From Kribbella jiaozuonensis (lineage in GTDB: Bacteria > Actinomycetota > Actinomycetes > Propionibacteriales > Kribbellaceae): a DNA stretch of 64,000 nt. The stretch lies in NCBI RefSeq assembly GCF_005233875.1, contig NZ_SZPZ01000007.1:459287-523286 (forward strand). Reading direction: 5' to 3'. A program made the position numbers and the translations under genes. Position 1 is the stretch's first letter. Each line of letters starts with the position of its first letter. Of this stretch, positions 34,565-42,491 are shown in pieces. The notes below the pieces were generated by a model that saw only the letters and a list, made by a program, of their open reading frames with translations, had not been told where the DNA came from and searched no databases.

Positions 34565-35857
34565 TCAAGAGTGGTTCTGGCGATAGGGAACCGGGCGTTT
34601 CGGCTGCTCGCCCCGGGTATTTCCTGACTCGGTGGCGGACGCACGCTCATAGTCGGTAAGGATCCCGAACACCTTCGGAGCCTCATAGAGACGAGAGCGC
34701 TGCTGGTTGCCGATCGGTTGGAGAATTCCAGCCTCGACGAAACTTTCCATGGCCGCGAACGCGGCAGATCTGCTCGCCCCCGTCAACTGCATGACGTCTT
34801 CCGCGGTGACCACTGGATGCCCGATCAACTCGGGAAGCAGGCGTTCGGCCGCGCTGCCTCTGCGCGGTTTGAGTGTGGCTCGCCATTCCAACTCCAACTC
34901 CGCCAGACTCGTTTGCAAAACGACTGCGTCTTCTGCCGCTCGCCGCGTTGCGCTCAGGAAGAGGTCCAGCCAGTCGCGGATGCCATCGAGCGCCGCTTGC
35001 CCGTCCGGGGGTCCTGTATACCTGAAGCTAGAGAGGCCACCGACGTACGCTGAAGCACGGGTTGCCAGCGCAAGGCTGATCGGCGGAATGAAGGCGTCCG
35101 CCAGCCGTCGCCTCTTGAGGACAACATGGATCAAAGCGCGACCGGTTCGACCGTTCCCGTCCGCGAAGGGATGAATCGTCTCGAATTGCGCGTGAGCCAA
35201 TGCGGCCTGCACTGTTCCGGGCAAATCATCGCGATTCACGAACGCGCACAGGTCCTCCATCAATGGTTCGACGTACTCCGGCGGCGGCGGCACGAAGGCG
35301 GCCTGGCAGGGGTTGAAGTTGTTGCCACCGATCCAGTTCTGCGTCGTTCTGATCACGCCGGCGATGTCGGGTCGATCCGAGTGCTCCATGAGAGCCCGGT
35401 GAATGTCGAGAAGGTCCCCCACCTCGATCTTGTCGACCACTGCAACCGACTGCACTGCGTGGTTCATGGCCTTGACGTTGCCCAGAACGGCGTCCGCGGT
35501 AGCGTCGTTGTCTTGTACGCCGGCCGCCAACTTGGCTTCATGTCTCGCGAGCCGACGGCTGTTGACCTGCAGACCCTCAATCTTGGACGAGGCGACGGCC
35601 TCGGCTCGTAACAAGAATCTGGCCAGTTGCTCCAGATTGTGCTCGCCAGGCCCTCTAGAGGCTGCCAGAGCGCGTTCGGTATCGGCGATGTCCGCTGCGA
35701 GTTCAGCACTGAACTCCAGCGCATGAGCGCTGAGCAGGTCAGGCACGTACGCTGTGTACTCGCAAGGACGCCTGTGCTTGCGAGGCCCGTACGCATCCGG
35801 ACTGGCTTGCCAGACTGCACTGATCTGCTGACTCAACCTGGATCTCCCTGTAGGCAA
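34565..35857 (-). CDS. Fic-family protein with N-terminal inhibitory motif
   Basis: A 430-aa Fic protein. Residues ~40-130 are a Fic_N domain carrying the inhibitory motif S90-SKI-E94-G95 (class II, N-terminal), H229-PFADGNGRTG-R240 is the complete Fic active-site loop, and the C-terminal ~90 residues look like a winged helix (HPVVTAEDVMQLTGASRSAAFAAMES). Expected to transfer AMP from ATP to target proteins, self-inhibited until regulated. The start appears to be TTG at 35857, on the edge of a palindromic array; a later start is possible. Less GC-rich than the surroundings. Confidence 0.87.
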   Translation of the reverse strand: MPTGRSRLSQQISAVWQASPDAYGPRKHRRPCEYTAYVPDLLSAHALEFSAELAADIADTERALAASRGPGEHNLEQLARFLLRAEAVASSKIEGLQVNSRRLARHEAKLAAGVQDNDATADAVLGNVKAMNHAVQSVAVVDKIEVGDLLDIHRALMEHSDRPDIAGVIRTTQNWIGGNNFNPCQAAFVPPPPEYVEPLMEDLCAFVNRDDLPGTVQAALAHAQFETIHPFADGNGRTGRALIHVVLKRRRLADAFIPPISLALATRASAYVGGLSSFRYTGPPDGQAALDGIRDWLDLFLSATRRAAEDAVVLQTSLAELELEWRATLKPRRGSAAERLLPELIGHPVVTAEDVMQLTGASRSAAFAAMESFVEAGILQPIGNQQRSRLYEAPKVFGILTDYERASATESGNTRGEQPKRPVPYRQNHS

Positions 35858-35906
35858 GTCCAGGTTATCTACTTAACCTGGACTTACGGTGATCTTAGTC
35901 CAGGTT
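35835..35906. promoter_or_regulatory. Four-half-site operator array at the Fic gene start
   Basis: AGTCCAGGTT or its complement occurs at 35857-35866 (forward), 35875-35884 (reverse) and 35897-35906 (forward), with a shorter copy AACCTGGA at 35835-35842 (reverse). The central pair forms a perfect palindrome of 12-bp arms, AAGTCCAGGTTA and TAACCTGGACTT, 6 bp apart. Half-sites alternate in orientation at roughly two-turn spacing, covering the Fic start codon and promoter. A strong case for a repressor array. Confidence 0.7.
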
Positions 35907-36069
35907 GACTCCCGCTGAGGCATCTTGCGCTGAGGACATCGCCCACAGCCAAGCCTCCACCGGAACACGCACACCGAAAAGACCTCATATCGGACGCATC
36001 TTGGGGAGGCCGAGGCTCTGCGCGGAGGTCCAGCCATTGGCCGCCGGAACCGAACGGTAAACCTCACCA

Positions 36070-36102
36070 GCGGTAGGTCGGCAGTTCGAGTCTCACCTGC
36101 GG
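36070..36102 (+). other. tRNA-like fragment in the Fic-transglutaminase gap
   Basis: Within the gene-free stretch 35907-36198 the only notable sequence is GGTAGGTCGGCAGTTCGAG followed by TCTCACC. It looks like the variable loop and T-arm of a tRNA with a small deletion in the 3' stem. It could be a decayed tRNA end or attachment-site scar, or chance. I see nothing else in this gap. Confidence 0.2.
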
Positions 36103-36198
36103 ATTCTCATCCGGAACCCGGCCTCCCGATTACCGCAAGGCCTATGCGGCAAGGGCGTGCATCAGGACGGCGCAATAGAGTTCCACTCCGCCGCGACC

Positions 36199-37074
36199 TC
36201 AGGGGCGACGGCGCTGTGTGAGGTCGATCGTGACTGGTGGGTCTCCGTACGGCGAGAGTTGGGTGATCGTTGAGGCCGGTCGGAGCTTCGCGTCGGTTTG
36301 GAGTTGCCGGTGCAGGTGATCTTCGGCAGCCGAGTCTCCGGCGTCGGCGGCCAGCAGTAGTCGGGCAATTTCGTCGGCATCGGAATCCGTGATGGCAGTG
36401 CCGACCTCGTCCCACAGGAGCGCCTCGTGACCATACCGGTGCAGGACTTCCATGATCACGTATGTCCGGATGAATCCTGGTCCGGATAGCTCTGACTCCG
36501 CAGCCACGCCATAGCGCGCGGGATCGAGGCGACCGGCACGGTAGCCCGACCAGACCTCCGCGGCGGTCTCGAAGGGGGCGCCCTCGCCGGTCGGTAGATC
36601 GCGGACGTCGAACGAGCGACTTCCCGGCTCGAGCTCGGGATCGAACCGCTGCCACCTGGTGCCGTTCCACCGTTCGGCGACGACGTGGTCACCACGGAAG
36701 TCCGGAGGTCTTGGGAAGTAGCTGGTGAAGCCAACTCGGGTCCGTGCCGGGATTCCCTGTTCGCGAAGTGCGGCGACCGCGAGCAGGGAATGATCACGAC
36801 AGCATCCAGCTACCCGGTCGCCAGGCGGCCGTGGATCCAGCAGCGGGCCAGGATGCCGTGCCTGATCGATGTCCAGGATGGTCGAGACCCAGCGTGAGTT
36901 GATCTCGTCGCGACGGTCGTCGCGGAGCAAGTGCTCCTCGGCGCGATAGTGGAAGACGAGATTCGTCGCGGCCGTGCAGATCTCCTCGATCCCGGACAGC
37001 TCCCGGAGCAGCCGACCGTGCCGGCCCGGATCGGAGAAGGCGGAGTGGCGCGCGGGTCGGTCACGAGTGATCAT
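36199..37074 (-). CDS. Transglutaminase-like superfamily protein
   Basis: A 291-aa protein with a transglutaminase/protease-like core: a cysteine at C91/C92 in RVAGCCRDHSLL, H130 in FRGDHVVAERW and D145 in WQRFDPEL give the Cys-His-Asp triad in family order. Bacterial members are more often cysteine proteases or amidases than cross-linking enzymes. No signal peptide, so cytoplasmic. It is divergent from the VOC-type gene and inside the repeat-flanked segment. Role unknown. Confidence 0.8.
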   Translation of the reverse strand: MITRDRPARHSAFSDPGRHGRLLRELSGIEEICTAATNLVFHYRAEEHLLRDDRRDEINSRWVSTILDIDQARHPGPLLDPRPPGDRVAGCCRDHSLLAVAALREQGIPARTRVGFTSYFPRPPDFRGDHVVAERWNGTRWQRFDPELEPGSRSFDVRDLPTGEGAPFETAAEVWSGYRAGRLDPARYGVAAESELSGPGFIRTYVIMEVLHRYGHEALLWDEVGTAITDSDADEIARLLLAADAGDSAAEDHLHRQLQTDAKLRPASTITQLSPYGDPPVTIDLTQRRRP

Positions 37075-37192
37075 GCGGCGATCCTGCCCTGATTTCTGGT
37101 CACATTTCAGGGATTTACGGCGGCGTCACGACCAGCAGAGCTCGAGGTCGCCGAGTCTTGCTCGGATGGGTTGGCGGCGTGAGACTACCGAG

Positions 37193-38173
37193 ATGCCGGA
37201 GGATCTCGTCGAAGTTGCATGTCGTTGGGTCGATGCGTTGGAGCGAGCGGATGTGCCGGCGGCCATCGCGGTCAGTGGTCTGCACGGATGGGATCCAGGT
37301 CCGTGGATTGGCGAGGCGTGGCAGCCAAGGGTGGAGGAGCTCGCGGGTTCGGATCGGACGATGGGCAGTGCGCGGCAGGTCAACGACCACATGGTTCGGG
37401 TCGTGCTGGTCGGCGACCGCGGACAGGCGTTCGCGAGCGTGGTGCTGGACGAGGTCGGCAAGGTCGTCGGTACTTCGATCGACGCCGATGAGCAGGACGG
37501 ACGATTCTGGGTCGTTGTGGGCTGCCCTGAGGAGCGAGAGGACGAGCTGCGGTCGTTCTACACCATGCTCACCGATGGACGGATCGGGCCAGGCGAGGGT
37601 CCGATGCGCACTCCACGCTGGCGCGACCGGGCGAACCCGACGCAGATTCACATCGATGTGCAGGTCGCCGACCTGGAAGCCGCCGAGCACGCCGTCCTGG
37701 AGTGCGGCGCTACGAAGCTGGAGGACTTCCCCGGCTGGCGCGTGTACGCCGATCCAGTGGGCCATCCCTTCTGCTTGTACCCCGGCCTCACCGAGTCCAC
37801 GGACCGACTCGGCACGCTCGTTCGCGTGGTGATCGACTGCGCCGATCCAGCACCGCTGGCGCGATTCTGGGGCGCTGTGCTGGAGATGCCCCGTACGGTC
37901 GAAGACTCGCCCGACAGGATCGTGATCGCCCGCGACGACGACAGGCTGCCGATGCTCGCCCTGCAGCGCGTTCCCGACTACCAACCACCACGGTGGCCCG
38001 ACCCCGAATACCCGCCACAGATGCACTTCGACATCGGCTTCGACGACCGGACGGAGAAGGAACGCATCGCCCTCGAGCTCGGAGGGAGACGGCTACCGCC
38101 GCAGGGTGGCAGCTGCCCCGTGTACGCCGACCCCGCCGGCCACCCGTTCTGCCTTTGCTACAAGGGCGAATGA
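37193..38173 (+). CDS. Multidomain VOC (glyoxalase-like) protein
   Basis: About 326 aa. The first ~100 residues look like an NTF2/SnoaL-type fold. Then come a partial glyoxalase-like module (residues ~110-205, RFWVVVGCPEEREDELRSFY and VYADPVGHPFCLYPG) and a complete one (~210-326, RVVIDCADPAPLARFWGAVL and VYADPAGHPFCLCYKG). The two GHPFCL endings show an internal duplication. Start uncertain: the ATG at 37193 or one nine codons upstream. Function unknown; last gene before the inverted repeat copy. Confidence 0.75.
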   Translation: MPEDLVEVACRWVDALERADVPAAIAVSGLHGWDPGPWIGEAWQPRVEELAGSDRTMGSARQVNDHMVRVVLVGDRGQAFASVVLDEVGKVVGTSIDADEQDGRFWVVVGCPEEREDELRSFYTMLTDGRIGPGEGPMRTPRWRDRANPTQIHIDVQVADLEAAEHAVLECGATKLEDFPGWRVYADPVGHPFCLYPGLTESTDRLGTLVRVVIDCADPAPLARFWGAVLEMPRTVEDSPDRIVIARDDDRLPMLALQRVPDYQPPRWPDPEYPPQMHFDIGFDDRTEKERIALELGGRRLPPQGGSCPVYADPAGHPFCLCYKGE

Positions 38174-38221
38174 GCGCCGACGGCAACGGTCTTCAGCAGG
38201 CACGACCTAGCGGCGCAGGCC

Positions 38222-38430
38222 GGCCGCAGTCACCTCGCCTGGTACGACCCGCCGCACCACGGGGCGGTCGCTCGCGCGGTAGCGCGCACGGGTCCGGGCG
38301 ATAGCCCGCAGGTCCGGCGACAGCCGGAAGAACCCCGGCGATAGCCGGAAAGGATGCTCCGGGCGATAAGGCCGGGGGTGGGCGGGGCGGCGCGGAGCAC
38401 GGCGACGAAGGAGTCGCGCGTAGCACCGCG
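38222..38430 (-). repeat. Multi-hairpin intergenic repeat, copy 3 (inverted)
   Basis: On the minus strand this ~209-bp stretch repeats the unit found twice at 32.7-33.1 kb. It shows the same GTGCTACGCGCGACTCCTTCG start, the same GGAGCATCCTTTCCGG run and the same ending near GAGGTGACTGCGG. It keeps the CCGGC-TATC-GCCGG and CCGGC-TGTC-GCCGG hairpins. It lies between the VOC gene and marR and makes the 33.2-38.2 kb segment flanked by inverted copies. Confidence 0.75.
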
Positions 38431-38443
38431 GGGGGTTCTTCTT

Positions 38444-38926
38444 TCAGCTGGTGCGTTGGCGGCTGCGGCGTACGGGTTGGGCTGTGGTGGGGGTGGAGAG
38501 GGGGCCGTCTACGAGGGTGGTGATTGCGTCGACGAAGGGTTTGCGTTGGGGGGTGGCGAGGGCGTTGAGGACGTCGGCGTGGACTCGGTCGACGATTTTC
38601 TGGCCTTCGGCGGCGATTTTGGCGCCGGCGTCGGTGACGGCGATGACGCGGGCGCGGCGGTCGGTGGCGGCGGGTTTGCGTTCGGCGTACCCGGCTTCCT
38701 CGAGGGCGTCGACGGTGACGACCATCGTGGTCTTGTCCATGTAGGCGAGCTCGGCGATCTGGATCTGGGTGCGTTCCGCCTCCAGCGCATGCCGCAGTAC
38801 GCACTGCATCCGCAGGGTCAGGCCGATCTCCGCCAGTGCCGCGGACAGCTGGGTCTCCAGGACGTGGCCGGCGTGGGTGAGGTAGCCGGTCAGGTCGGGC
38901 ACGGTACGTTCCGGAAGCTGCGCCAT
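38444..38926 (-). CDS. MarR-family transcriptional regulator
   Basis: A 160-aa MarR-type winged-helix regulator (IQIAELAYMDKTTMVVTVDALEEAGYAERKPAATDRRARVIAVTDAG is the recognition helix, wing and following strand). It binds DNA as a dimer, usually as a repressor released by small phenolic ligands or oxidation. A near-perfect palindrome 20 bp upstream of its ATG is a likely self-operator. Its neighbours, a DinB-type protein on the same strand and an MFS pump beyond it, are plausible targets. Confidence 0.9.
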   Translation of the reverse strand: MAQLPERTVPDLTGYLTHAGHVLETQLSAALAEIGLTLRMQCVLRHALEAERTQIQIAELAYMDKTTMVVTVDALEEAGYAERKPAATDRRARVIAVTDAGAKIAAEGQKIVDRVHADVLNALATPQRKPFVDAITTLVDGPLSTPTTAQPVRRSRQRTS

Positions 38927-38945
38927 ACCTTCGAGAGTAGCGCGG

Positions 38946-38967
38946 GATCGTCTGTCCGCAGATGATC
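38946..38967. promoter_or_regulatory. Probable MarR operator
   Basis: GATCGTCTG-TCCG-CAGATGATC has 9-bp arms with one mismatch, between the DinB stop and the marR start. Size (22 bp) and place suit a MarR dimer site controlling its own gene. Confidence 0.5.
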
Positions 38968-38977
38968 CGGAGCTAGA

Positions 38978-39481
38978 TTATTCTCCGCGGGCGCCGTCGA
39001 TCAGCTCGCGGACCACGTCGAGGTGGCCGAGGTGCCGGGCCGATTCCTGCAGTACGTCGAGCAGCAGCCGCTCGACCCGGATCGGCCCGCGATACCCCTC
39101 GATGAACCCGCTCCAGTCCACCTCACGCAGCGTCTGCCGCGACCGCTCCCACTCCGCGTCGTACGCCGCCACGACCGAGGTGACCGTCTCGTCCGGCCCG
39201 ATCCGGAACTCGTAGTCATGGTCGTCCGAACGCCACAACGACGGCAGGTCCTGCCCTCCGATGGTCCGCTGGATGTGCTGCCGTTGCACCGCGGTCAGGT
39301 GTTTGATCAGCCCGAGCGGATTCATCACCGGCGACGTGGCGAGCGGCGTCGCGCGCGCCTGCTGCTCGTCCAGCCCGTCGAGTTTGTTCACCGCGGTGGT
39401 GTGGATGAACTCGAAGTACCCGATCACCGACTGTGCGAGCGTCAGGTCGTCATCCGGCCACGGCCGGTCTCTCAGCACCAT
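38978..39481 (-). CDS. DinB/DUF664-family protein
   Basis: A 167-aa four-helix-bundle protein of the DinB/DUF664 kind: a first histidine in YFEFIHTTAVNKLDGL, LGLIKHLTAVQRQHIQRTIGG in the middle and ARHLGHLDVVRELIDG at the end supply the three metal-binding histidines. Actinobacterial members are proposed mycothiol-dependent transferases. The ATG at 39481 has GAGAGGG upstream. It lies upstream of marR on the same strand and is divergent from the MFS gene. Confidence 0.83.
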   Translation of the reverse strand: MVLRDRPWPDDDLTLAQSVIGYFEFIHTTAVNKLDGLDEQQARATPLATSPVMNPLGLIKHLTAVQRQHIQRTIGGQDLPSLWRSDDHDYEFRIGPDETVTSVVAAYDAEWERSRQTLREVDWSGFIEGYRGPIRVERLLLDVLQESARHLGHLDVVRELIDGARGE

Positions 39482-39599
39482 GCGCCGCACCCTCTCACCC
39501 CGCACCGACAGTCGCGGAAATGCGACGGCTTGCTCGCCGACCACCGCGGTGTCGCAAAACCGCGAGCCTGGCGTTATTGCAACTAGTTCGCTCGACACT

Positions 39600-40766
39600 A
39601 TGACTCTTCTGGAAACCCGTACGCCGACTGTCCGGTGGCTCGGAGTCGTCGCGGTGACGCTCGGGATCTTTGCCATCGTGACCACGGAGATCCTGCCGAT
39701 CGGCCTCCTCACCCCGATCGGCACGGACTTCGCGCTCACTCCCGGGCGCACCGGTTGGCTGATGACAATGCCCGGACTGGTCGCGGCCGTGGCCGCACCG
39801 GTCGTCACAGTCGCGACAGCTCGGCTGGACCGCCGGCTGATGCTCTGCGTGCTCATGGTGCTGCTGGCGGTCGCAGGACTTATCGCGGCGACCGCACCGG
39901 TCTTCTGGCTCGAGCTGGTCGCCAGATTCCTCGTCGGACTGACTATCGGCGGTTTCTGGTCGATTGGCGCCGGCCTGGCCGGGAGGCTGGTCCCGGAGCG
40001 GTGGGCGCCGCGGGCGACGGCTGTGATCTTCTCCGCGGTGCCGCTCGGGTCGGTGCTCGGCGTACCGGCTGGCACGTTTGTGGGTGAGTTTGCTGGCTGG
40101 CGTACGTCGTTTGCTGCGCTCGGAGTGCTCGCTCTGGTGGCACTGGGCGTACTGCGGATCACGGTGCCGCCGCTGCCGCCGTTGCAGGTCACCCGAGCCG
40201 CGGTACTGCGTAATGCTCTCCGCGGGAGTCGGAATGCGCTCATTGTGACCTGTCTGATTGTCACGGCGCAGTTCGCGACCTACACGTATGTCACGCCGTT
40301 CCTGCGCGACGTCGTACGGCCGGAGCTGATCGGACTGTTCTTGCTGATCTACGGAGCTGCGGGGCTGGTGGGCAACGTGATCGCTGGTACGGCGGCGGCA
40401 CGGAACCTGAGGGCGACGTTCGCAGCCTGCGCAGGGCTGATTGCGGCTGCGACTCTGCTGTTGCCGCTGGCGGGTCACACGGCGGCGGGTGCGCTTGGGC
40501 TGCTCGTGGTCTGGGGGCTTGGGTACGGCGGGATCCCGGTCTGCTCGATGAGCATGTTCGCGCAGGCGGCGCCGGAGTCTCGGGAGGCGGCGACGGTGTG
40601 GTTCACGTCGTCGTACCAGGCTGTGTTGTCTATCGGTGCGCTACTGGGTGGGCTGGTGGTGGACGCGTGGTCGATACCGGTGGCGATGGTCGCCGGCGGT
40701 GGGTGCGCGGTGGTGGCGGTGGCGGTGCTGCTGTGGTCCAGAACACAGGAGGTGCCGGGGACGTAG
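39600..40766 (+). CDS. MFS transporter, 12-helix DHA1 type
   Basis: A 388-aa major-facilitator protein of the AraJ/NepI-like sugar-efflux/drug group (LGIFAIVTTEILPIGLLTPI in helix 1, LDRRLMLCVLMVLL after helix 2, LVPERWAPRATAVIFSAVPLGSVLGVP). Twelve hydrophobic segments can be counted. An AACTAGTT palindrome lies 12-19 bp before the ATG, possibly an operator. It ends 10 nt before cobG, whose probable -10 box includes this gene's stop codon. Substrate unknown. Confidence 0.87.
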   Translation: MTLLETRTPTVRWLGVVAVTLGIFAIVTTEILPIGLLTPIGTDFALTPGRTGWLMTMPGLVAAVAAPVVTVATARLDRRLMLCVLMVLLAVAGLIAATAPVFWLELVARFLVGLTIGGFWSIGAGLAGRLVPERWAPRATAVIFSAVPLGSVLGVPAGTFVGEFAGWRTSFAALGVLALVALGVLRITVPPLPPLQVTRAAVLRNALRGSRNALIVTCLIVTAQFATYTYVTPFLRDVVRPELIGLFLLIYGAAGLVGNVIAGTAAARNLRATFAACAGLIAAATLLLPLAGHTAAGALGLLVVWGLGYGGIPVCSMSMFAQAAPESREAATVWFTSSYQAVLSIGALLGGLVVDAWSIPVAMVAGGGCAVVAVAVLLWSRTQEVPGT

Positions 40767-40776
40767 CATCGCGGGC

Positions 40777-41865
40777 ATGGCGCGGACCGAGACCGATCGA
40801 TGCCCTGGTGTGCTGGCTGTGCACCAGGCGGCGGACGGCGGTCTCGCGCGTGTCCGGTTGCCGGGTGGGGTGGTGAGTGCGGAGCAGCTGGAGGTACTGC
40901 GGGTTGCTGCCGCTGAGCTCGGTGATGGGCGGCTGGAGCTCACGTCTCGTGCGAATGTGCAGATCCGCGGGCTGGACGCGCGGGGGCCGCGGGAGTTGTC
41001 TGACCGGTTGTTTGGCGTGGGGCTGTTGCCGTCGATGGCGCATGAGCGGGTGCGGAACATCCTGGCGTCGCCGCTCTCCGGATTGGATCGGGAGTCGCGG
41101 TACGACGTACTCCCGGTGGCGGCTGCGCTGGATCGGGGGCTGTGTGCGCGGCCGGGGTTGGCGGAGCTGCCGGGGCGGTTTCTGTTCGCGCTGGATGACG
41201 GGCGGGGGGATCTGGCGGATGTGCGGGCGGATGTTGCTGTGCGTGCGGTGGATGAGCGGAGTGCGGTGCTGAGCCTCGGGGGGCTTGGCGTGCGGGTGTC
41301 GTGGGGCGAGGTGGCGGAGCTGATGCTGGGTGCGGCGGAGGCGTTCCTGGCGGTGCGTGATCAGGAGTGGCGGATCGCTGAGGTACCTGGTGGCGAGGAG
41401 CGGATCTTGGAGCGGCTCGGTCTGCAGGCGGACGAGCCGCTGGACACCAGCACCACCCGGGTGACGGCTGGTGTGCATGGCGAGGCGCTGGTGGTGACTG
41501 TCCCCCTCGGCAGCCTCACGCAAGACCAGGCAGCTGTACTAGCCGGTGCGGTGGGTGGGATGCGGGTTACGCCTTGGCGGTCTGTTGTGGTGGGGGTGGG
41601 GGTTGCTGGGTTGGAAGGGGTTGGGTTGGTTAGTGCGCCTGGCTCGGTTTGGGAGGGTGTGACGGCGTGTGCGGGGAGGCCGGGGTGTTCGAAGGCGTTG
41701 GGTGATGTGCGGGCGGATGCGGCCAGGCTTATGCCCGCGTTCGAGCGTGACGGGCGGCGGGTGCATTGGGCTGGGTGTGAGCGCCGGTGCGGGAAGCCTG
41801 CTGGCGAGTTTGTGGACGTGGTTGCGGTAGGCGATGGGTATCTGGTGGATGGGGAACGGCTGTGA
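40777..41865 (+). CDS. cobG: Precorrin-3B synthase
   Basis: A 362-aa nitrite/sulfite-reductase-like iron-sulfur protein, the oxygen-dependent step that hydroxylates precorrin-3A and forms the C1 lactone before ring contraction. The [4Fe-4S]-binding cysteines are visible in TACAGRPGCSKAL and GCERRCGKP. Two ferredoxin-like half-domains precede them (ELTSRANVQIRG). TAGCAT ends seven bases before the ATG, implying a leaderless transcript. The stop overlaps the cobH GTG. CobG confirms the aerobic route. Confidence 0.92.
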   Translation: MARTETDRCPGVLAVHQAADGGLARVRLPGGVVSAEQLEVLRVAAAELGDGRLELTSRANVQIRGLDARGPRELSDRLFGVGLLPSMAHERVRNILASPLSGLDRESRYDVLPVAAALDRGLCARPGLAELPGRFLFALDDGRGDLADVRADVAVRAVDERSAVLSLGGLGVRVSWGEVAELMLGAAEAFLAVRDQEWRIAEVPGGEERILERLGLQADEPLDTSTTRVTAGVHGEALVVTVPLGSLTQDQAAVLAGAVGGMRVTPWRSVVVGVGVAGLEGVGLVSAPGSVWEGVTACAGRPGCSKALGDVRADAARLMPAFERDGRRVHWAGCERRCGKPAGEFVDVVAVGDGYLVDGERL

Positions 41866-42491
41866 GCTACGAGTACGTGCGCGACGGCGCGGAGATCTAT
41901 CGGCGGTCGTTTGCGACGATCCGGGCAGAGGCGGCGCTGGACGGGTTGCCGGCGGACGTGGCGCAGGTTGCCGTGCGGATGATTCATGCCTGTGGGATGA
42001 CTGACCTGGTTGGCGATCTCGCCTGGTCGCCCAACGTCGTGAAGAGCGCGCGGGCTGCGCTGCAAGGTGGAGCGCCGATTCTGTGTGATGCGCAGATGGT
42101 GGCGGCCGGAATCACTCGCCGGCGGTTGCCGGCCCACAACGAGGTGATCTGCACGTTGCAGGATCCTCGGACCGTCGAGCTGGCCCAACGCCTCGAGACC
42201 ACCCGGAGCGCGGCAGCGGTCGAGCTATGGGACGAGCACCTGCACGGCGCGGTTGTTGCTATCGGCAACGCTCCCACGACGTTGTTCCACCTTCTCGACC
42301 GGCTGTCCCAAGGCGCACCGAGGCCGGCGGCGATCCTTGGCATTCCGGTCGGTTTCATCGGCGCGGCCGAGTCGAAGGACGCGCTGGCGGGGAATGAGCT
42401 CGGCCTCGAGTACCTGATCGTCCGCGGCCGCCGCGGCGGAAGTGCGATCACCGCCGCCGCCGTCAACGCAATCGCAAGCGAGGAGGAGTGA
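41862..42491 (+). CDS. cobH: Precorrin-8X methylmutase
   Basis: A 209-aa enzyme moving the C11 methyl group to C12 to give hydrogenobyrinic acid. The catalytic histidine is in VRMIHACGMTDLV, and PTTLFHLLD and GIPVGFIGAAESK are conserved family stretches. The GTG start overlaps the cobG stop (GTGA) and the stop overlaps the next start, so the cobG-cobH-cobIJ genes form a coupled operon. Confidence 0.95.
   Translation: MSYEYVRDGAEIYRRSFATIRAEAALDGLPADVAQVAVRMIHACGMTDLVGDLAWSPNVVKSARAALQGGAPILCDAQMVAAGITRRRLPAHNEVICTLQDPRTVELAQRLETTRSAAAVELWDEHLHGAVVAIGNAPTTLFHLLDRLSQGAPRPAAILGIPVGFIGAAESKDALAGNELGLEYLIVRGRRGGSAITAAAVNAIASEEE

Noticed and set aside
34204..35857. An active toxin-immunity pair made of Fic and the SUKH gene
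   Set aside because: The SUKH frame has two stops and is truncated, and the Fic protein already carries its own inhibitory motif, so no partner is needed.
39581..39588. AACTAGTT as the operator of the neighbouring MarR
   Set aside because: Short, and unlike the palindrome before marR itself; kept only as a remark in the MFS entry.
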